From JAJFJD01 sp965228425 (GTDB taxonomy: Bacteria > Pseudomonadota > Alphaproteobacteria > UBA8366): a stretch of 64,000 nucleotides of DNA. The stretch lies in NCBI GenBank assembly GCA_965228425.1, contig OZ245815.1:1240001-1304000 (forward strand), in the 5' to 3' direction. Below, piece by piece: positions 8,841 through 17,590 of the stretch. The number at the start of each line of letters is the position of its first letter. Position 1 is the first letter of the stretch. The position numbers were made by a program, and so were the translations under genes. The notes beneath the pieces were generated by a model. The model did no database searches, had not been told where the DNA came from, and saw only the letters and a list, made by a program, of their open reading frames with translations.

Positions 8841-9380
8841 ATGAACGACATGGCGGATAGCCACGCCGACGACGAAAACCGGCGAGAGTTCCTTTACCTG
8901 GCGGCGGGAGCTGTCGGCGCTGTTGGCGCGGCCTCCTTCGCTTGGCCGCTGATAGATCAAATGAATCCGGCTGCCGACGTGTTGGCGCTATCGAGTACGG
9001 AAGTCGATGTCAGCGCGCTCGAGCCCGGACAGGCAATCACCGTGAAATGGCGCGGACAACCGGTTTTTATCCGGCGGCGCACGCAAAAGGAAATCGATGA
9101 GGCCGCGGCCGTCGATCTCGCCGAATTGCGCGACCCGGAACCCGATAAAAATCGCGTCCAGAAAACCGAATGGTTGATCGTCAACGGCAGTTGCACGCAT
9201 CTCGGCTGCGTTCCCGGCAACAAGGTCGGCGACAAGAAGGGCGACTTCGGCGGTTGGTTCTGCCCCTGCCACGGTTCGCATTACGATACGTCCGGACGGA
9301 TCCGCAAGGGGCCGGCACCCACGAACCTGGTCGTGCCGCCATACGCGTTCCTCTCCGACACGCTGATCAAGATCGGATAG
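8841..9380 (+). CDS. petA: Ubiquinol-cytochrome c reductase, Rieske iron-sulfur subunit
   Basis: The 179-residue Rieske protein of the cytochrome bc1 complex carries electrons from ubiquinol to cytochrome c1 on the periplasmic side. The N-terminus has a Tat-like signal anchor (NRREFLYLAAGAVGAVGAASFAWP). The 2Fe-2S cluster ligands are in CTHLGC (Cys and His) and CPCHGS (Cys and His), with the two further disulfide cysteines in the same boxes, and the NLVVPPYAF ending is typical. The ribosome site is GGAAAGGGG. It is the first gene of the petABC operon, ten bases before petB. Confidence 0.98.
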   Translation: MNDMADSHADDENRREFLYLAAGAVGAVGAASFAWPLIDQMNPAADVLALSSTEVDVSALEPGQAITVKWRGQPVFIRRRTQKEIDEAAAVDLAELRDPEPDKNRVQKTEWLIVNGSCTHLGCVPGNKVGDKKGDFGGWFCPCHGSHYDTSGRIRKGPAPTNLVVPPYAFLSDTLIKIG

Positions 9381-9390
9381 GGGCCGGACA

Positions 9391-10695
9391 ATGGAAAAAC
9401 AAACCTACAGCAATCCGGTGATCCGCTGGGTCGACGATCGCCTGCCGATCTTCTCGTTCATGGATCACGAGTACAACAAGTTCCCGATGCCGCGGAACTT
9501 GAATTATTGGTGGAATTTCGGCGCACTGGCGTCGATTTGCCTGATCGTGATGATCGTCACGGGCATCGTGCTTGCGATGCATTACACGCCGCATACGTCG
9601 ATGGCCTTCGACAGCGTCGAGCGCATCATGCGCGACGTAAATTACGGCTGGCTTATCCGGTACATCCATTCCAACGGCGCCTCGATGTTCTTCATCGTCG
9701 TCTATATCCACATGTTCCGAGGCTTGTATTACGGTTCCTACAAGGCGCCGCGCGAATTGCTCTGGATGCTCGGTGTCGTGATCTTGCTGCTCATGATGGC
9801 GACCGCCTTCATGGGCTACGTGCTGCCGTGGGGCCAGATGAGCTTCTGGGGCGCGAAGGTCATCACCAGCTTGTTCGGCGCCATCCCGTTTGTGGGCGAA
9901 ACCGTCGTCGAGTGGTTGTGGGGCGGCTTCAGTGTCGATAACGCAACGCTGAACCGGTTCTTCTCGCTGCACTATCTGATGCCGTTCGTCATCGTCGGCG
10001 TCGTGGTGCTGCATGTGGCCGCGCTGCATGTATCGGGATCGAACAACCCGACCGGCATCGAGATGAAGGGGCCGCAAGACAGCGTACCCTTCAACCCGTA
10101 TTTCACCGCGAAGGACTCGGTCGGCCTCGGCGTATTCCTGCTGGTCTGGGCCGGCTTCGTGTTCTACGCGCCGGACTACCTCGGGCATCCGGATAACTAC
10201 ATCCCGGCGGACCCGCTGGTGACGCCGCCGCATATCGTGCCGGAATGGTACTTCCTGCCGTTCTACGCGATCTTGCGGTCGATCACGTTCGACGTGTTCT
10301 TCATCGAGGCGAAGCTGATGGGCGTGATCCTGATGTTCGCGTCGATCGCGGTGCTGTTTATCCTGCCGTGGCTCGACACGTCCAAGGTGCGGAGCTGCCG
10401 CTTCCGGCCGATCTACAAGTGGTTCTTCTGGTTCTTCGTATTGGACTGCTTCATTCTCGGCGTCGTCGGCGCGAAGTCGCCGGACGATCCGGTCTTCGGC
10501 GTCGAGTGGTTCAAGTATGTCCATCTCGGTCAGATCGGTACCGCCTACTACTTCTTCCACTTCCTGGTCCTTTTGCCGGTTCTCGGCAAGATCGAGACGC
10601 CTTTGCCGCTGCCGAAAAGCATCAGCGAGAGCGTGACGGGTGGGAGTTCCAACTCGGCCGCGGGGGCCACGACAGCCAAAGGAGAACCGGCCTGA
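9391..10695 (+). CDS. petB: Cytochrome b of the bc1 complex
   Basis: A 434-residue integral membrane subunit that holds both haems b and the quinol (Qo) and quinone (Qi) sites. Seen are the N-terminal NLNYWWNFGALASICL region, the haem-ligand helices IHSNGASMFFIVVYIHMFRG and SLHYLMPFVIVGVVVLHVAALH, the Qo-site motif PEWYF (VPEWYFLPFYAILR) and eight or so hydrophobic helices. The C-terminus after about residue 405 is a short polar tail (SSNSAAGATTAKGEPA). It is translationally coupled to petC by an ATGA overlap. The large opposite-strand open frame across it is a coding shadow. Confidence 0.98.
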   Translation: MEKQTYSNPVIRWVDDRLPIFSFMDHEYNKFPMPRNLNYWWNFGALASICLIVMIVTGIVLAMHYTPHTSMAFDSVERIMRDVNYGWLIRYIHSNGASMFFIVVYIHMFRGLYYGSYKAPRELLWMLGVVILLLMMATAFMGYVLPWGQMSFWGAKVITSLFGAIPFVGETVVEWLWGGFSVDNATLNRFFSLHYLMPFVIVGVVVLHVAALHVSGSNNPTGIEMKGPQDSVPFNPYFTAKDSVGLGVFLLVWAGFVFYAPDYLGHPDNYIPADPLVTPPHIVPEWYFLPFYAILRSITFDVFFIEAKLMGVILMFASIAVLFILPWLDTSKVRSCRFRPIYKWFFWFFVLDCFILGVVGAKSPDDPVFGVEWFKYVHLGQIGTAYYFFHFLVLLPVLGKIETPLPLPKSISESVTGGSSNSAAGATTAKGEPA

Positions 10696-11462
10696 TGCGT
10701 AAATTATTCATTGCCAAGCTGGTGGTCGGGCTGTCGCTCGCGGCGTCGAGCGGCGCCTTCGCGGCCGGCGACGTGCTGCCGCCGAAAGACGTGAAGTGGT
10801 CCTTCGACGGCATCTTCGGCACCTACGACCGGGCGGCCGCGCAACGCGGTCTCCAGGTCTACAAGCAAGTTTGCTCGGGCTGTCACGGTCTTCGACTGGT
10901 TGCCTATCGCAACATCATGGACCTGGGCTATACGGAAGATCAGGCCAAGGCCTTCGCCAAGGAGTACGAGGTTCAGAACGCGGAACCCAATGACGAGGGT
11001 GAAATGTTCACCCGTCCGGCACGGCCGTCGGACCGGTTCGTCAGCCCGTTTCCGAACCAGCAAGCGGCGCGGGCGGCGAATAACGGGGCCTATCCGCCGG
11101 ATCTCTCGTTGATCACCAAGGCGCGCGCCAACGGGCCGAGTTACCTGTATTCCGTGCTGACGGGATATCAGGATGTACCGGAAGGCGTCGAAGAACAGGA
11201 AGGTCTGAACTACAATCCGTATTTCGCCGGTAGCTGGATCATAATGGCGCCGCCGCTGTCCGAGGACTCGGTAGAGTACAGCGACGGCACCAAGGCGACG
11301 GTGGATCAGATGGCCAAGGACGTGACCTACTTCCTGAGCTGGGCCGCGTCGCCGGACCTGGAAAAGCGTAAGAGCACCGGCCTTTCGGTCATGATGTTCC
11401 TGGTCGTGTTCACCGGTCTGCTGATCGCGGTGAAGAAGAAGGTGTGGTCCGACGTTCACTAA
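10695..11462 (+). CDS. petC: Cytochrome c1 of the bc1 complex
   Basis: The 255-residue membrane-anchored c-type cytochrome that accepts electrons from the Rieske centre and passes them to soluble cytochrome c. It starts with a cleavable signal peptide (MRKLFIAKLVVGLSLAASSGAFA), has the covalent haem site CSGCH, an axial methionine in WIIMAPPL, and ends with a C-terminal anchor helix and a basic KKKVW tail. The start is the ATG overlapping the petB stop; the longer open frame belongs to another frame of petB. A terminator follows at 11488. Confidence 0.98.
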   Translation: MRKLFIAKLVVGLSLAASSGAFAAGDVLPPKDVKWSFDGIFGTYDRAAAQRGLQVYKQVCSGCHGLRLVAYRNIMDLGYTEDQAKAFAKEYEVQNAEPNDEGEMFTRPARPSDRFVSPFPNQQAARAANNGAYPPDLSLITKARANGPSYLYSVLTGYQDVPEGVEEQEGLNYNPYFAGSWIIMAPPLSEDSVEYSDGTKATVDQMAKDVTYFLSWAASPDLEKRKSTGLSVMMFLVVFTGLLIAVKKKVWSDVH

Positions 11463-11487
11463 CAGCTGGACGCGGACTTCAAGAATT

Positions 11488-11518
11488 CGGCCGCGGCCCC
11501 AAGGGTCGCGGCCGTTTT
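11488..11518 (+). terminator. Rho-independent terminator of petABC
   Basis: Perfect arms CGGCCGCG (11488-11495) and CGCGGCCG (11507-11514), with a small CCC/GGG inner stem, are followed by TTTT and, after GC, another TTTT. It lies 26 bases after the petC stop. Confidence 0.85.
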
Positions 11519-11597
11519 GCTTTTGCGCCCATGGTTGATCCTGCGGTTATTCCCATCGATACTCCGCCGCCTGATTTTTTGAATGGGGAGTGATTGA

Positions 11598-12491
11598 ATG
11601 AGCGCACCAGGATGTCCGCCGGTAATCGGCATTATCGGCGGCAGCGGCGTCTACGACATCGACGGGCTGACCAACGTCGAATGGCGCGAAGTGGACTCGC
11701 CGTTCGGTAAGCCGTCCGACGCGTTGATGTTCGGCGAATTGGATGGCCAACGCGTCGTGTTCCTGCCGCGGCATGGTCGCGGGCACGCGATCCCGCCGTC
11801 GGATCTGAATTTCCGGGCCAACGTCGACGCATTGAAACGCAGTGGCGTCACCGAGATCGTTTCGCTGTCCGCCGTCGGGTCGCTGCGGGAGGATTTGCCG
11901 CCCGGCCGATTCGTGCTGGTCGACCAATTCATCGATCGGACTTTCGCCCGCGTGAAAAGTTTCTTCGGACCCGGGCTGGTCGCGCATGTTTCGATGGCGG
12001 ATCCTGTCTGCGGTTATCTTTGCGATCAGCTTGAGGCGGCCGGCAAGGCCGCGGGGCTCGACCTCGTGCGCGGCGGCACCTATCTGGTGATGGAAGGGCC
12101 GCAGTTTTCGACCCGGGCGGAGTCCGAACTCTACCGGTCCTGGGGCTGCGACGTGATCGGCATGACGAACATGCCGGAAGCGAAGCTCGCGCGGGAGGCG
12201 GAGTTGAGCTACGCCACCGTGGCGATGGTCACTGACTATGATTGCTGGCATCCCCATCATGACGACGTAACCGTCGATGCGGTCATCAAGGTGTTGATGG
12301 AAAATGCCGACAACGCGCGGGCGCTCGTCAAGGCTGTGATTCCCTTGTTGGGGCAACGAACGGAGAGCGCGCCGTCCGGCGTTCATACCGCGCTCGACAC
12401 GGCCATCATCACGCCGCCCGAGGCGCGCGATCCTGACATGGTGGCCAAGCTGGACGCGGTTGCGGGACGGGTGCTGTCGGGAAGCGGATAA
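11598..12491 (+). CDS. mtnP: S-methyl-5'-thioadenosine phosphorylase
   Basis: A 297-residue phosphorylase of the methionine salvage pathway that splits methylthioadenosine into adenine and methylthioribose-1-phosphate. Visible family motifs are IGIIGGSGVYD (phosphate binding), FLPRHGRGHAIPPSDLNFRAN, SLSAVGSLREDLPPG, YLVMEGPQFSTRAES and CDVIGMTNMPEAKLAREAEL, which holds substrate-binding Asn-Met. TDYDCWH with a Thr/Asp pair supports 6-aminopurine specificity. The ribosome site is GGGGAG. The methyltransferase gene starts 13 bases after its stop and may be co-transcribed. Confidence 0.95.
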   Translation: MSAPGCPPVIGIIGGSGVYDIDGLTNVEWREVDSPFGKPSDALMFGELDGQRVVFLPRHGRGHAIPPSDLNFRANVDALKRSGVTEIVSLSAVGSLREDLPPGRFVLVDQFIDRTFARVKSFFGPGLVAHVSMADPVCGYLCDQLEAAGKAAGLDLVRGGTYLVMEGPQFSTRAESELYRSWGCDVIGMTNMPEAKLAREAELSYATVAMVTDYDCWHPHHDDVTVDAVIKVLMENADNARALVKAVIPLLGQRTESAPSGVHTALDTAIITPPEARDPDMVAKLDAVAGRVLSGSG

Positions 12492-12504
12492 GGGAAAGGC
12501 GGAC

Positions 12505-13356
12505 ATGGCCGAGGCATCGGGACCTAACGCCAAGGAAATCGCCTATTGGAACGGCGCGAACGGCCGCAAGTGGGTGCGGTTCCAAGAATCGATGGACCGC
12601 ATGCTCGAGCCCCTTAGCCGGCATGCAATGGACACGGCCGGAATTATCGCCGGACAGTCGGTCCTAGACATCGGGTGCGGGTGCGGTGGCACGTCGCTCG
12701 ATCTCGCACGCCGCGTCGGTCCGGATGGATCGGTCACCGGCATCGACATATCGTCCGACATGCTGGCGCGCGCCGTCGCACGGGCTGCGGCGGAACCCGA
12801 TCTGCCGCTACGGTTCCTGAATGCGGATGCCTCCACGGAATCATGGACGGCGCAACGCGATCACGCGTTTTCCCGCATGGGCGTCATGTTCTTTCGCGAT
12901 CCGCTTTCATCCTTTGCGAATATCGGCGGCGCGTTGAAATCGGGTGGTCGTTTCACCTTCGTTTGTTGGGGCAACCGGGCGCGCAATACGTGGCGCTCGA
13001 TCCCGATGGCGGTGGCGGAACGGCATATCGAACTGCCGTCGTCGACGCCCCCCGATGAACCGGGCCCATTCGCTTTCGCCGACGGCGACCGGATCCGCCG
13101 AATCATGACCGAGGCTGGGTTTGCCGAAATCCGCGTCGAGGCGTTGGAATGCGATCTCTTGCTCGGGGAGACGGTCGAGGGAGCGGCCGAGCATGCGGTG
13201 CAACTTGGGCCGCTCGGCAATGTTTTGCGCGAAGCGACTACGGCCGTTCAGGCGCGTGTCGCCCATGAAATGCAGGAGGCGTTGTCACCGCATCTGCAAT
13301 CCGATGGCGTCCGTCTCGGTTGTTCCTGTTGGCTGGCGACGGCAGTTGCGCCCTGA
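12505..13356 (+). CDS. Class I SAM-dependent methyltransferase
   Basis: A 283-residue protein with a Rossmann-type SAM site: the motif I VLDIGCGCGGTSLDLA at about residue 53, an acidic GIDIS at the end of beta 2, and NADAS later. The middle resembles ubiquinone/menaquinone-type and UbiE-like methyltransferases (FFRDPLSSFANIGGALKSGGRF). The start at 12505 follows AGGGAAAGGCGGA; the longer frame overlaps mtnP. The substrate is unknown; the position directly behind mtnP suggests only shared transcription. Confidence 0.85.
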   Translation: MAEASGPNAKEIAYWNGANGRKWVRFQESMDRMLEPLSRHAMDTAGIIAGQSVLDIGCGCGGTSLDLARRVGPDGSVTGIDISSDMLARAVARAAAEPDLPLRFLNADASTESWTAQRDHAFSRMGVMFFRDPLSSFANIGGALKSGGRFTFVCWGNRARNTWRSIPMAVAERHIELPSSTPPDEPGPFAFADGDRIRRIMTEAGFAEIRVEALECDLLLGETVEGAAEHAVQLGPLGNVLREATTAVQARVAHEMQEALSPHLQSDGVRLGCSCWLATAVAP

Positions 13357-13365
13357 CCGGGCGAA

Positions 13366-13767
13366 TTACTTGTCGCGGCGTGGTCGGTCGACGATGGGTC
13401 CGCCAGACTCTCGCCATCCGCTGAACCCGCCTTCCAGATGTGCGACCGGGTCCAGGCCCATGTCCTGGATCGCCTTGGTCGCCAGGGCGGACCGCCAAGC
13501 GCTGGCGCAATAGAGCACGAACTTCTTGCCAGACGCGAAGATGTTCTTGTGATAGGGGCTGTCGGGATCGACCCAGAATTCGAGCATGCCGCGGGGGGCG
13601 TGGTACGCGCCGGGGATCATGCCCTCGCGGTCCAGTTCCCGGACGTCGCGGATGTCAACAAACACCACGCCGTCGTCCTCCAACAGAGATTTGGCACCTT
13701 CCAACGATACGGTCTCGATTTCCGCGTCGGCTTCCTGGACGAGCTGTTTGACGCCTTTGGTGATCAT
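13366..13767 (-). CDS. Rhodanese-like sulfurtransferase domain protein
   Basis: A single-domain rhodanese of 133 residues. The active-site loop is YCASAWRSALA with the catalytic cysteine that carries a persulfide; VVFVDIRDVRELDREGMIPGAYHAP is the standard CH2-like block. The length fits single-domain sulfurtransferases that move sulfane sulfur to acceptors such as cyanide or thiols. It converges on the methyltransferase gene with nine bases between stops. The physiological partner is unknown. Confidence 0.9.
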   Translation of the reverse strand: MITKGVKQLVQEADAEIETVSLEGAKSLLEDDGVVFVDIRDVRELDREGMIPGAYHAPRGMLEFWVDPDSPYHKNIFASGKKFVLYCASAWRSALATKAIQDMGLDPVAHLEGGFSGWRESGGPIVDRPRRDK

Positions 13768-13840
13768 TGCGTTTTCTCCCTGGCGGTCCGGTCCGCTTCG
13801 AGAGTCATACCACGGAACGCGCTGCGGTGAAGCGCGCCGG

Positions 13841-14938
13841 TTAAACGTTGAAGCGGAACAGGATGACGTCGCCGTCCTTCACAATATAGTCGCGGCCTTC
13901 CTGGCGCATCTTGCCCGCATCCTTGGCCGCTTGTTCGCTGCCGCAGGCGACGAAATCGTCATAATCGATGACCTCGGCGCAGATGAAACCGCGCTCGAAG
14001 TCGCTGTGGATGACGCCTGCCGCCTCCGGTGCGGCTGCGCCCCGGCGTACCGTCCAGGCGCGGCTTTCCTTCGGGCCGGTGGTCAGAAAGGTGATCAGGT
14101 CCAGCAAGGCGTGGCCGGAACGGATCAGCCGGTCCAATCCGGCTTCGGCAAGGCCCAGGCTTTCCAGGTACTCCTGCCGTTCCTCTTGGCTGCCGAGCTG
14201 CGACACCTCGGACTCAATGGCAGCCGACACGATGACGACGCCGGCGCCTTCAGCCTCGGCCTTCTCGACCACGCGCTGAGAGTATTCGTTTCCTTCGGCC
14301 GCGCTGTCCTCGTCGACGTTGCAGGCATACAAGATGGGTTTCGCGGTGATCAGTTGCATCTGCCGGAAGATCGGTTGTTCCTCGGCCGTGATCTCGGCGG
14401 TGCGGGCGGGCTTGCCGTCCTGCAGGACCGCGAGAACCTTTTCCATCACGGCGACCTCGATCTTGGCCTGGCGATCGGCGGTCGCTTTCTTGCGCAGCGG
14501 GTCGATGCGTCGCTCCACGCTGTCCAGGTCGGCCAGCATCAATTCGGTTTCAACCGTTTCCGCATCGCGCAGCGGGTCGATCGACTCGTCCACATGCGTG
14601 ATGTTCGGATCGTCGAAACAGCGCAGCACTTCGATAACCGCGTCGACTTCGCGGATATGGCCGAGGAATTGGTTGCCGAGGCCTTCGCCCTGCGACGCGC
14701 CGCGCACCAGGCCGGCGATATCGACAATCTCTAGGAACGTCGGGATGATCTTTTCCGAGCCGCTGAGCTCGCCCAGCATATCGATCCGAGGGTCGGGCAG
14801 GGCGACCCGGCCCACATTCGGTTCGATCGTGCAGAACGGGTAGTTGGCCGCCTCGGCCTGCGCCGTGCTGGTCAGCGCATTGAACAGCGTCGATTTGCCC
14901 ACGTTCGGCAGGCCTACAATCCCGCAATTGAATCCCAT
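13841..14938 (-). CDS. ychF: Ribosome-binding ATPase YchF (Obg-family)
   Basis: A 365-residue P-loop protein that binds ribosomes and prefers ATP over GTP. Visible are the Walker A GLPNVGKSTLFN, the switch region, DIAGLVRGASQGEGLGNQFL, the G4 variant NVDE in place of NKxD that explains the ATP preference, and a C-terminal TGS domain ending DYIVKDGDVILFRFNV. It is separated from the pth stop by one base, a pairing common in proteobacteria, and belongs to the prs-rplY-pth-ychF minus-strand group. Confidence 0.97.
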   Translation of the reverse strand: MGFNCGIVGLPNVGKSTLFNALTSTAQAEAANYPFCTIEPNVGRVALPDPRIDMLGELSGSEKIIPTFLEIVDIAGLVRGASQGEGLGNQFLGHIREVDAVIEVLRCFDDPNITHVDESIDPLRDAETVETELMLADLDSVERRIDPLRKKATADRQAKIEVAVMEKVLAVLQDGKPARTAEITAEEQPIFRQMQLITAKPILYACNVDEDSAAEGNEYSQRVVEKAEAEGAGVVIVSAAIESEVSQLGSQEERQEYLESLGLAEAGLDRLIRSGHALLDLITFLTTGPKESRAWTVRRGAAAPEAAGVIHSDFERGFICAEVIDYDDFVACGSEQAAKDAGKMRQEGRDYIVKDGDVILFRFNV

Positions 14939-14939
14939 C

Positions 14940-15581
14940 CTAGTCCTCTTTATCCCGTGCCGCTTTTTCCGGGCCGGACGGGCCTTTTTCCTGCGGTGGC
15001 TTCTTCGGGCGTGGTGGGTTTATCAACAATGCCACGCGCGACATGAATCCGTTGAAGTCTTCCGCGCCGATCATCGGCGCCGCATCGGCGACCGCGTCGA
15101 TGACCTTGTCGACCATCGGCTGGTCCGCCTTGGCGAAATCGCTGAGGACATGGCCATGGACGCGGCTTTTTTCACCCGGGTGCCCGATTCCGATGCGGAT
15201 GCGCCAATAGTCCGGCCCGATATGCTGGCTGATGTTGCGGATGCCGTTGTTGCCGGCATGCCCGCCACCGCATTTCGCGCGAATCTTGCCGAAGGCGAGA
15301 TCCAACTCGTCGTGAATGACGACGACCTGCTCCAACGGAATCTTGAAGAATCGCACCGCTTCGCCGACCGCCCGGCCGGATTCGTTCATGAACGTGGTGG
15401 GCTTCATGGCCAATACTTTGCGGTCGCCGAGCGTGCCGTCCGACACAATCGACTGGAACCGCGCCCGGCCCGGCTGAAAACCATGGCGGCGGACGATCTC
15501 GTCCACCGCCATGAAACCGACGTTGTGCCGGTTGTTTTCGTATTTCGGGCCGGGATTGCCGAGCCCTACGAGCAAAAGCAT
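14940..15581 (-). CDS. pth: Peptidyl-tRNA hydrolase
   Basis: A 213-residue hydrolase that frees tRNAs from prematurely released peptidyl-tRNA. The N-terminal LLVGLGNPGPKYENNRHNVGF contains the essential Asn and the catalytic His (about residue 20). VVIHDELDLAFGKIRAKCGGGHAGNNGIRNI and RIRIGIGHPGEKSRV are family blocks. The C-terminal 25 residues are a Lys/Pro-rich tail longer than in E. coli (194 residues). It lies 30 bases after rplY, as in many proteobacteria. Confidence 0.97.
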   Translation of the reverse strand: MLLLVGLGNPGPKYENNRHNVGFMAVDEIVRRHGFQPGRARFQSIVSDGTLGDRKVLAMKPTTFMNESGRAVGEAVRFFKIPLEQVVVIHDELDLAFGKIRAKCGGGHAGNNGIRNISQHIGPDYWRIRIGIGHPGEKSRVHGHVLSDFAKADQPMVDKVIDAVADAAPMIGAEDFNGFMSRVALLINPPRPKKPPQEKGPSGPEKAARDKED

Positions 15582-15611
15582 GGGCTAGTCGTCCATCCCG
15601 GCGATACGACG

Positions 15612-16340
15612 TTACTCGTCGTCCTTCTTCTCGCCGTCTCCGTCGCTCTCGCCGTCGGCGCCTTCTCCGCCCTCTGCGCCTTCGACACCTTCTTCGCCCT
15701 CGACACCTTCTTCGCCTTCCTCGCCTTCTTCGCCTTCTTCGCCTTCCGCCGCCTCTTCTTCGGCGACCACAGTCGGCGCGGCGATTGTCGCGATGGTGAA
15801 GTCACGGTCGGTGATCGTCAGTTCGACGCCATCCGGCAGCGCCAAGGTGCTGGCATGCACCGAATCGCCAATCTCGAGGCCGGTCAGGTCGATGTCGAAG
15901 CCTTGCGGAATGTCGTCGACGCCGCAGATGACTTCGATGGCGAAGCGCACCACGTTGAGGACGCCGCCCCGCTTCAAGCCGGGGCTCTCTTCCTCGTTCA
16001 GGAAGTTGCAGGCCACCTCGACGGTGACGCGCGTGGCCGAGGTTACCCGCAGAAGATCGACATGTTGCGGCAGCCCTTTGACCGGGTGCAGCTGAAGCTC
16101 GCGGGGAATGACCCGCTCGCTGTCGTCGCCCACTTTCAACGTGTAGATCGTCGCAAAGAAAGCGCCGCTGTCCATTCCCTTCTGAATCTCGCGCGGGTCC
16201 AGATTGATGATTTTCGGGGCTTCCTTACCGCCATACACGACTCCCGGTACTTTGCCGGCACGACGCGCTGCACGGGCGGCCCCCTTACCGGCCCGTTCGC
16301 GCACGTCCGCGTGCAATTCTATAACTTCCTGCATCTTCAT
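15612..16340 (-). CDS. rplY: 50S ribosomal protein L25 / general stress protein Ctc
   Basis: A 242-residue long-form L25 (CTC type) that binds 5S rRNA. The N-terminal L25 domain (ELHADVRERAGKGAARAARRAG, then VVYGGKEAPKIINLD) is followed by the beta-barrel TL5-like C domain (DIPQGFDIDLTGLEIGDSVHAS). From about residue 200 there is an acidic low-complexity tail of repeated EGE/EGV units ending in DGDGEKKDDE, encoded by a run of near-identical 9-bp DNA units. The start follows TTAGGAG. It is downstream of prs, a conserved neighbour. Confidence 0.95.
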   Translation of the reverse strand: MKMQEVIELHADVRERAGKGAARAARRAGKVPGVVYGGKEAPKIINLDPREIQKGMDSGAFFATIYTLKVGDDSERVIPRELQLHPVKGLPQHVDLLRVTSATRVTVEVACNFLNEEESPGLKRGGVLNVVRFAIEVICGVDDIPQGFDIDLTGLEIGDSVHASTLALPDGVELTITDRDFTIATIAAPTVVAEEEAAEGEEGEEGEEGEEGVEGEEGVEGAEGGEGADGESDGDGEKKDDE

Positions 16341-16383
16341 CTCCTAACTATGGGCCGCGGATTCAGCCTCCAAGGGTGTTTGG

Positions 16384-16430
16384 AACCGCGGTTGCCGCAC
16401 GGTGCGGCGCAAATCCGGTAACCCGGATTT
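16384..16430 (-). repeat. Three adjacent dyads between prs and rplY
   Basis: Reading from the prs stop, AAATCCGG and CCGGATTT are separated by four bases (16411-16430), GCCGCAC and GTGCGGC by one base (16394-16408), and AACCGCGGTT is a perfect 10-bp palindrome (16384-16393). The first hairpin overlaps the last two bases of the prs stop codon. No T-tract follows, so these are more likely mRNA-stability or partial-termination structures setting the prs to rplY ratio than a full terminator. Confidence 0.55.
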
Positions 16431-17364
16431 AGTGAAACAAACTCGAAACCGATTTCGATTCGGCAATGCGCCGGATCGCTTCGCCGAACAAGGGAGCGAT
16501 CGACAGCTGCCGGATATTTTGCGCCACCCGCATGGCTTCGGTGGCTAGGATGCTGTCCGTCGTGACCAACATCTGCATCGGGGAGGCGGTGACCCGGGCG
16601 ACGGCGCCGCCCGACAAAACGCCGTGACTGACGTAGGCGCTGACCGAGGTCGCGCCCGCTTCCATCAACGCGCTCGCCGCGTTGCAGAGCGTGCCGGCGG
16701 AGTCGACGATGTCGTCCACCAGGATGCATTGCTGGTCTTTCACGTCGCCAATGATATTCATGACTTCCGAAACGCCCGCCCGTTCGCGGCGTTTGTCGAT
16801 GATCGCCAGGTCGGCATCGATCCGGCGCGCGATGGCGCGGGCGCGGACCACGCCGCCGACGTCCGGCGACACGATGGTGACCGGACCCGAACTCGACGTG
16901 TTTTCCGTGATGTCCTTCGCGAATTCCGGCTCCGCCAACAGGTTGTCGGTCGGAATATCGAAAAAGCCTTGAATCTGTCCCGCATGCAGGTCGAGCGTCA
17001 GCACCCGGTTCGCGCCCGCGGTCGTGATCAGGTTGGCGACAAGCTTCGCGGAGATCGGCGTACGCGGCGCGGTTTTCCGATCCTGACGGGCATACCCGTA
17101 ATAGGGCAGGACCGCGGTAATGCGGCGTGCGGAACTGCGGCGTAGCGCGTCGATCGTCACCAGCAATTCCATAAGGTTGTCGTTTGCCGGGTAACTGGTG
17201 GATTGGACGACGAAGACATCCTCGCCGCGGACGTTTTCGAGGATTTCGACGAAGACTTCCATGTCCGAGAAGCGGCGGATCGAAGCCTGCGTGAGCGGAA
17301 TATTGAGATAGGCGGAAATCGCCTCTGCAAGCGGGCGGTTGCTGTTACAGCTCAGAATCTTCAT
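16429..17364 (-). CDS. prs: Ribose-phosphate pyrophosphokinase
   Basis: A 311-residue class I PRPP synthase that transfers pyrophosphate from ATP to ribose-5-phosphate, feeding nucleotide, histidine and tryptophan synthesis. Family motifs: SDMEVFVEILENVRGEDVFVVQ, LPYYGYARQDRK (ATP and Mg binding), DLHAGQIQGFFDIPTDN, VVSPDVGGVVRARAIA, and the PRPP loop ILVDDIVDSAGTL. Length matches the family. A candidate promoter lies about 100 bases upstream at 17471-17499, and rplY follows. Confidence 0.97.
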   Translation of the reverse strand: MKILSCNSNRPLAEAISAYLNIPLTQASIRRFSDMEVFVEILENVRGEDVFVVQSTSYPANDNLMELLVTIDALRRSSARRITAVLPYYGYARQDRKTAPRTPISAKLVANLITTAGANRVLTLDLHAGQIQGFFDIPTDNLLAEPEFAKDITENTSSSGPVTIVSPDVGGVVRARAIARRIDADLAIIDKRRERAGVSEVMNIIGDVKDQQCILVDDIVDSAGTLCNAASALMEAGATSVSAYVSHGVLSGGAVARVTASPMQMLVTTDSILATEAMRVAQNIRQLSIAPLFGEAIRRIAESKSVSSLFH

Positions 17365-17470
17365 TTTGACTACTCGGCCCCATCCGTTGCGCCCTGCACC
17401 AGCGGGAGTTTGGCGTTGCTGGCGTGGCTGCAGACGGTACAGACAGCGATTGGGTTGCGACGGCGGCCTC

Positions 17471-17499
17471 TCTATATCAGGGCGCCATAGCCCTGTAAA
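17471..17499 (-). promoter_or_regulatory. Candidate sigma-70 promoter for prs
   Basis: On the minus strand TTTACA (17499-17494) and TATAGA (17476-17471) are separated by exactly 17 bases, matching 5/6 and 4/6 of the consensus. The spacer contains an AGGGC/GCCCT inverted repeat that a repressor could use. The predicted start near 17464 leaves a leader of about 100 bases before prs. Confidence 0.45.
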
Positions 17500-17590
17500 C
17501 GACCTTTCCGAGCCGTTATACCCCTTCCAACGGCACTATGTCGGGGTTCGGTACGTCTGAACGGGTCTGCAAGTTAGGGAATGGCCGAAA

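Noticed and set aside
9367..10560. 397-codon open frame opposite petB
   Set aside because: Rich in His, Arg, Asp and Glu with no domains; it is the antisense shadow of cytochrome b.
14844..16421. 525-codon plus-strand open frame
   Set aside because: It runs antisense across pth and rplY, whose minus-strand products are unmistakable; its runs of FAF/FFA come from the acidic repeat of rplY.
17365..17590. tRNA-like GGTTCGG near 17537
   Set aside because: No cloverleaf arms or anticodon stem fit around it.
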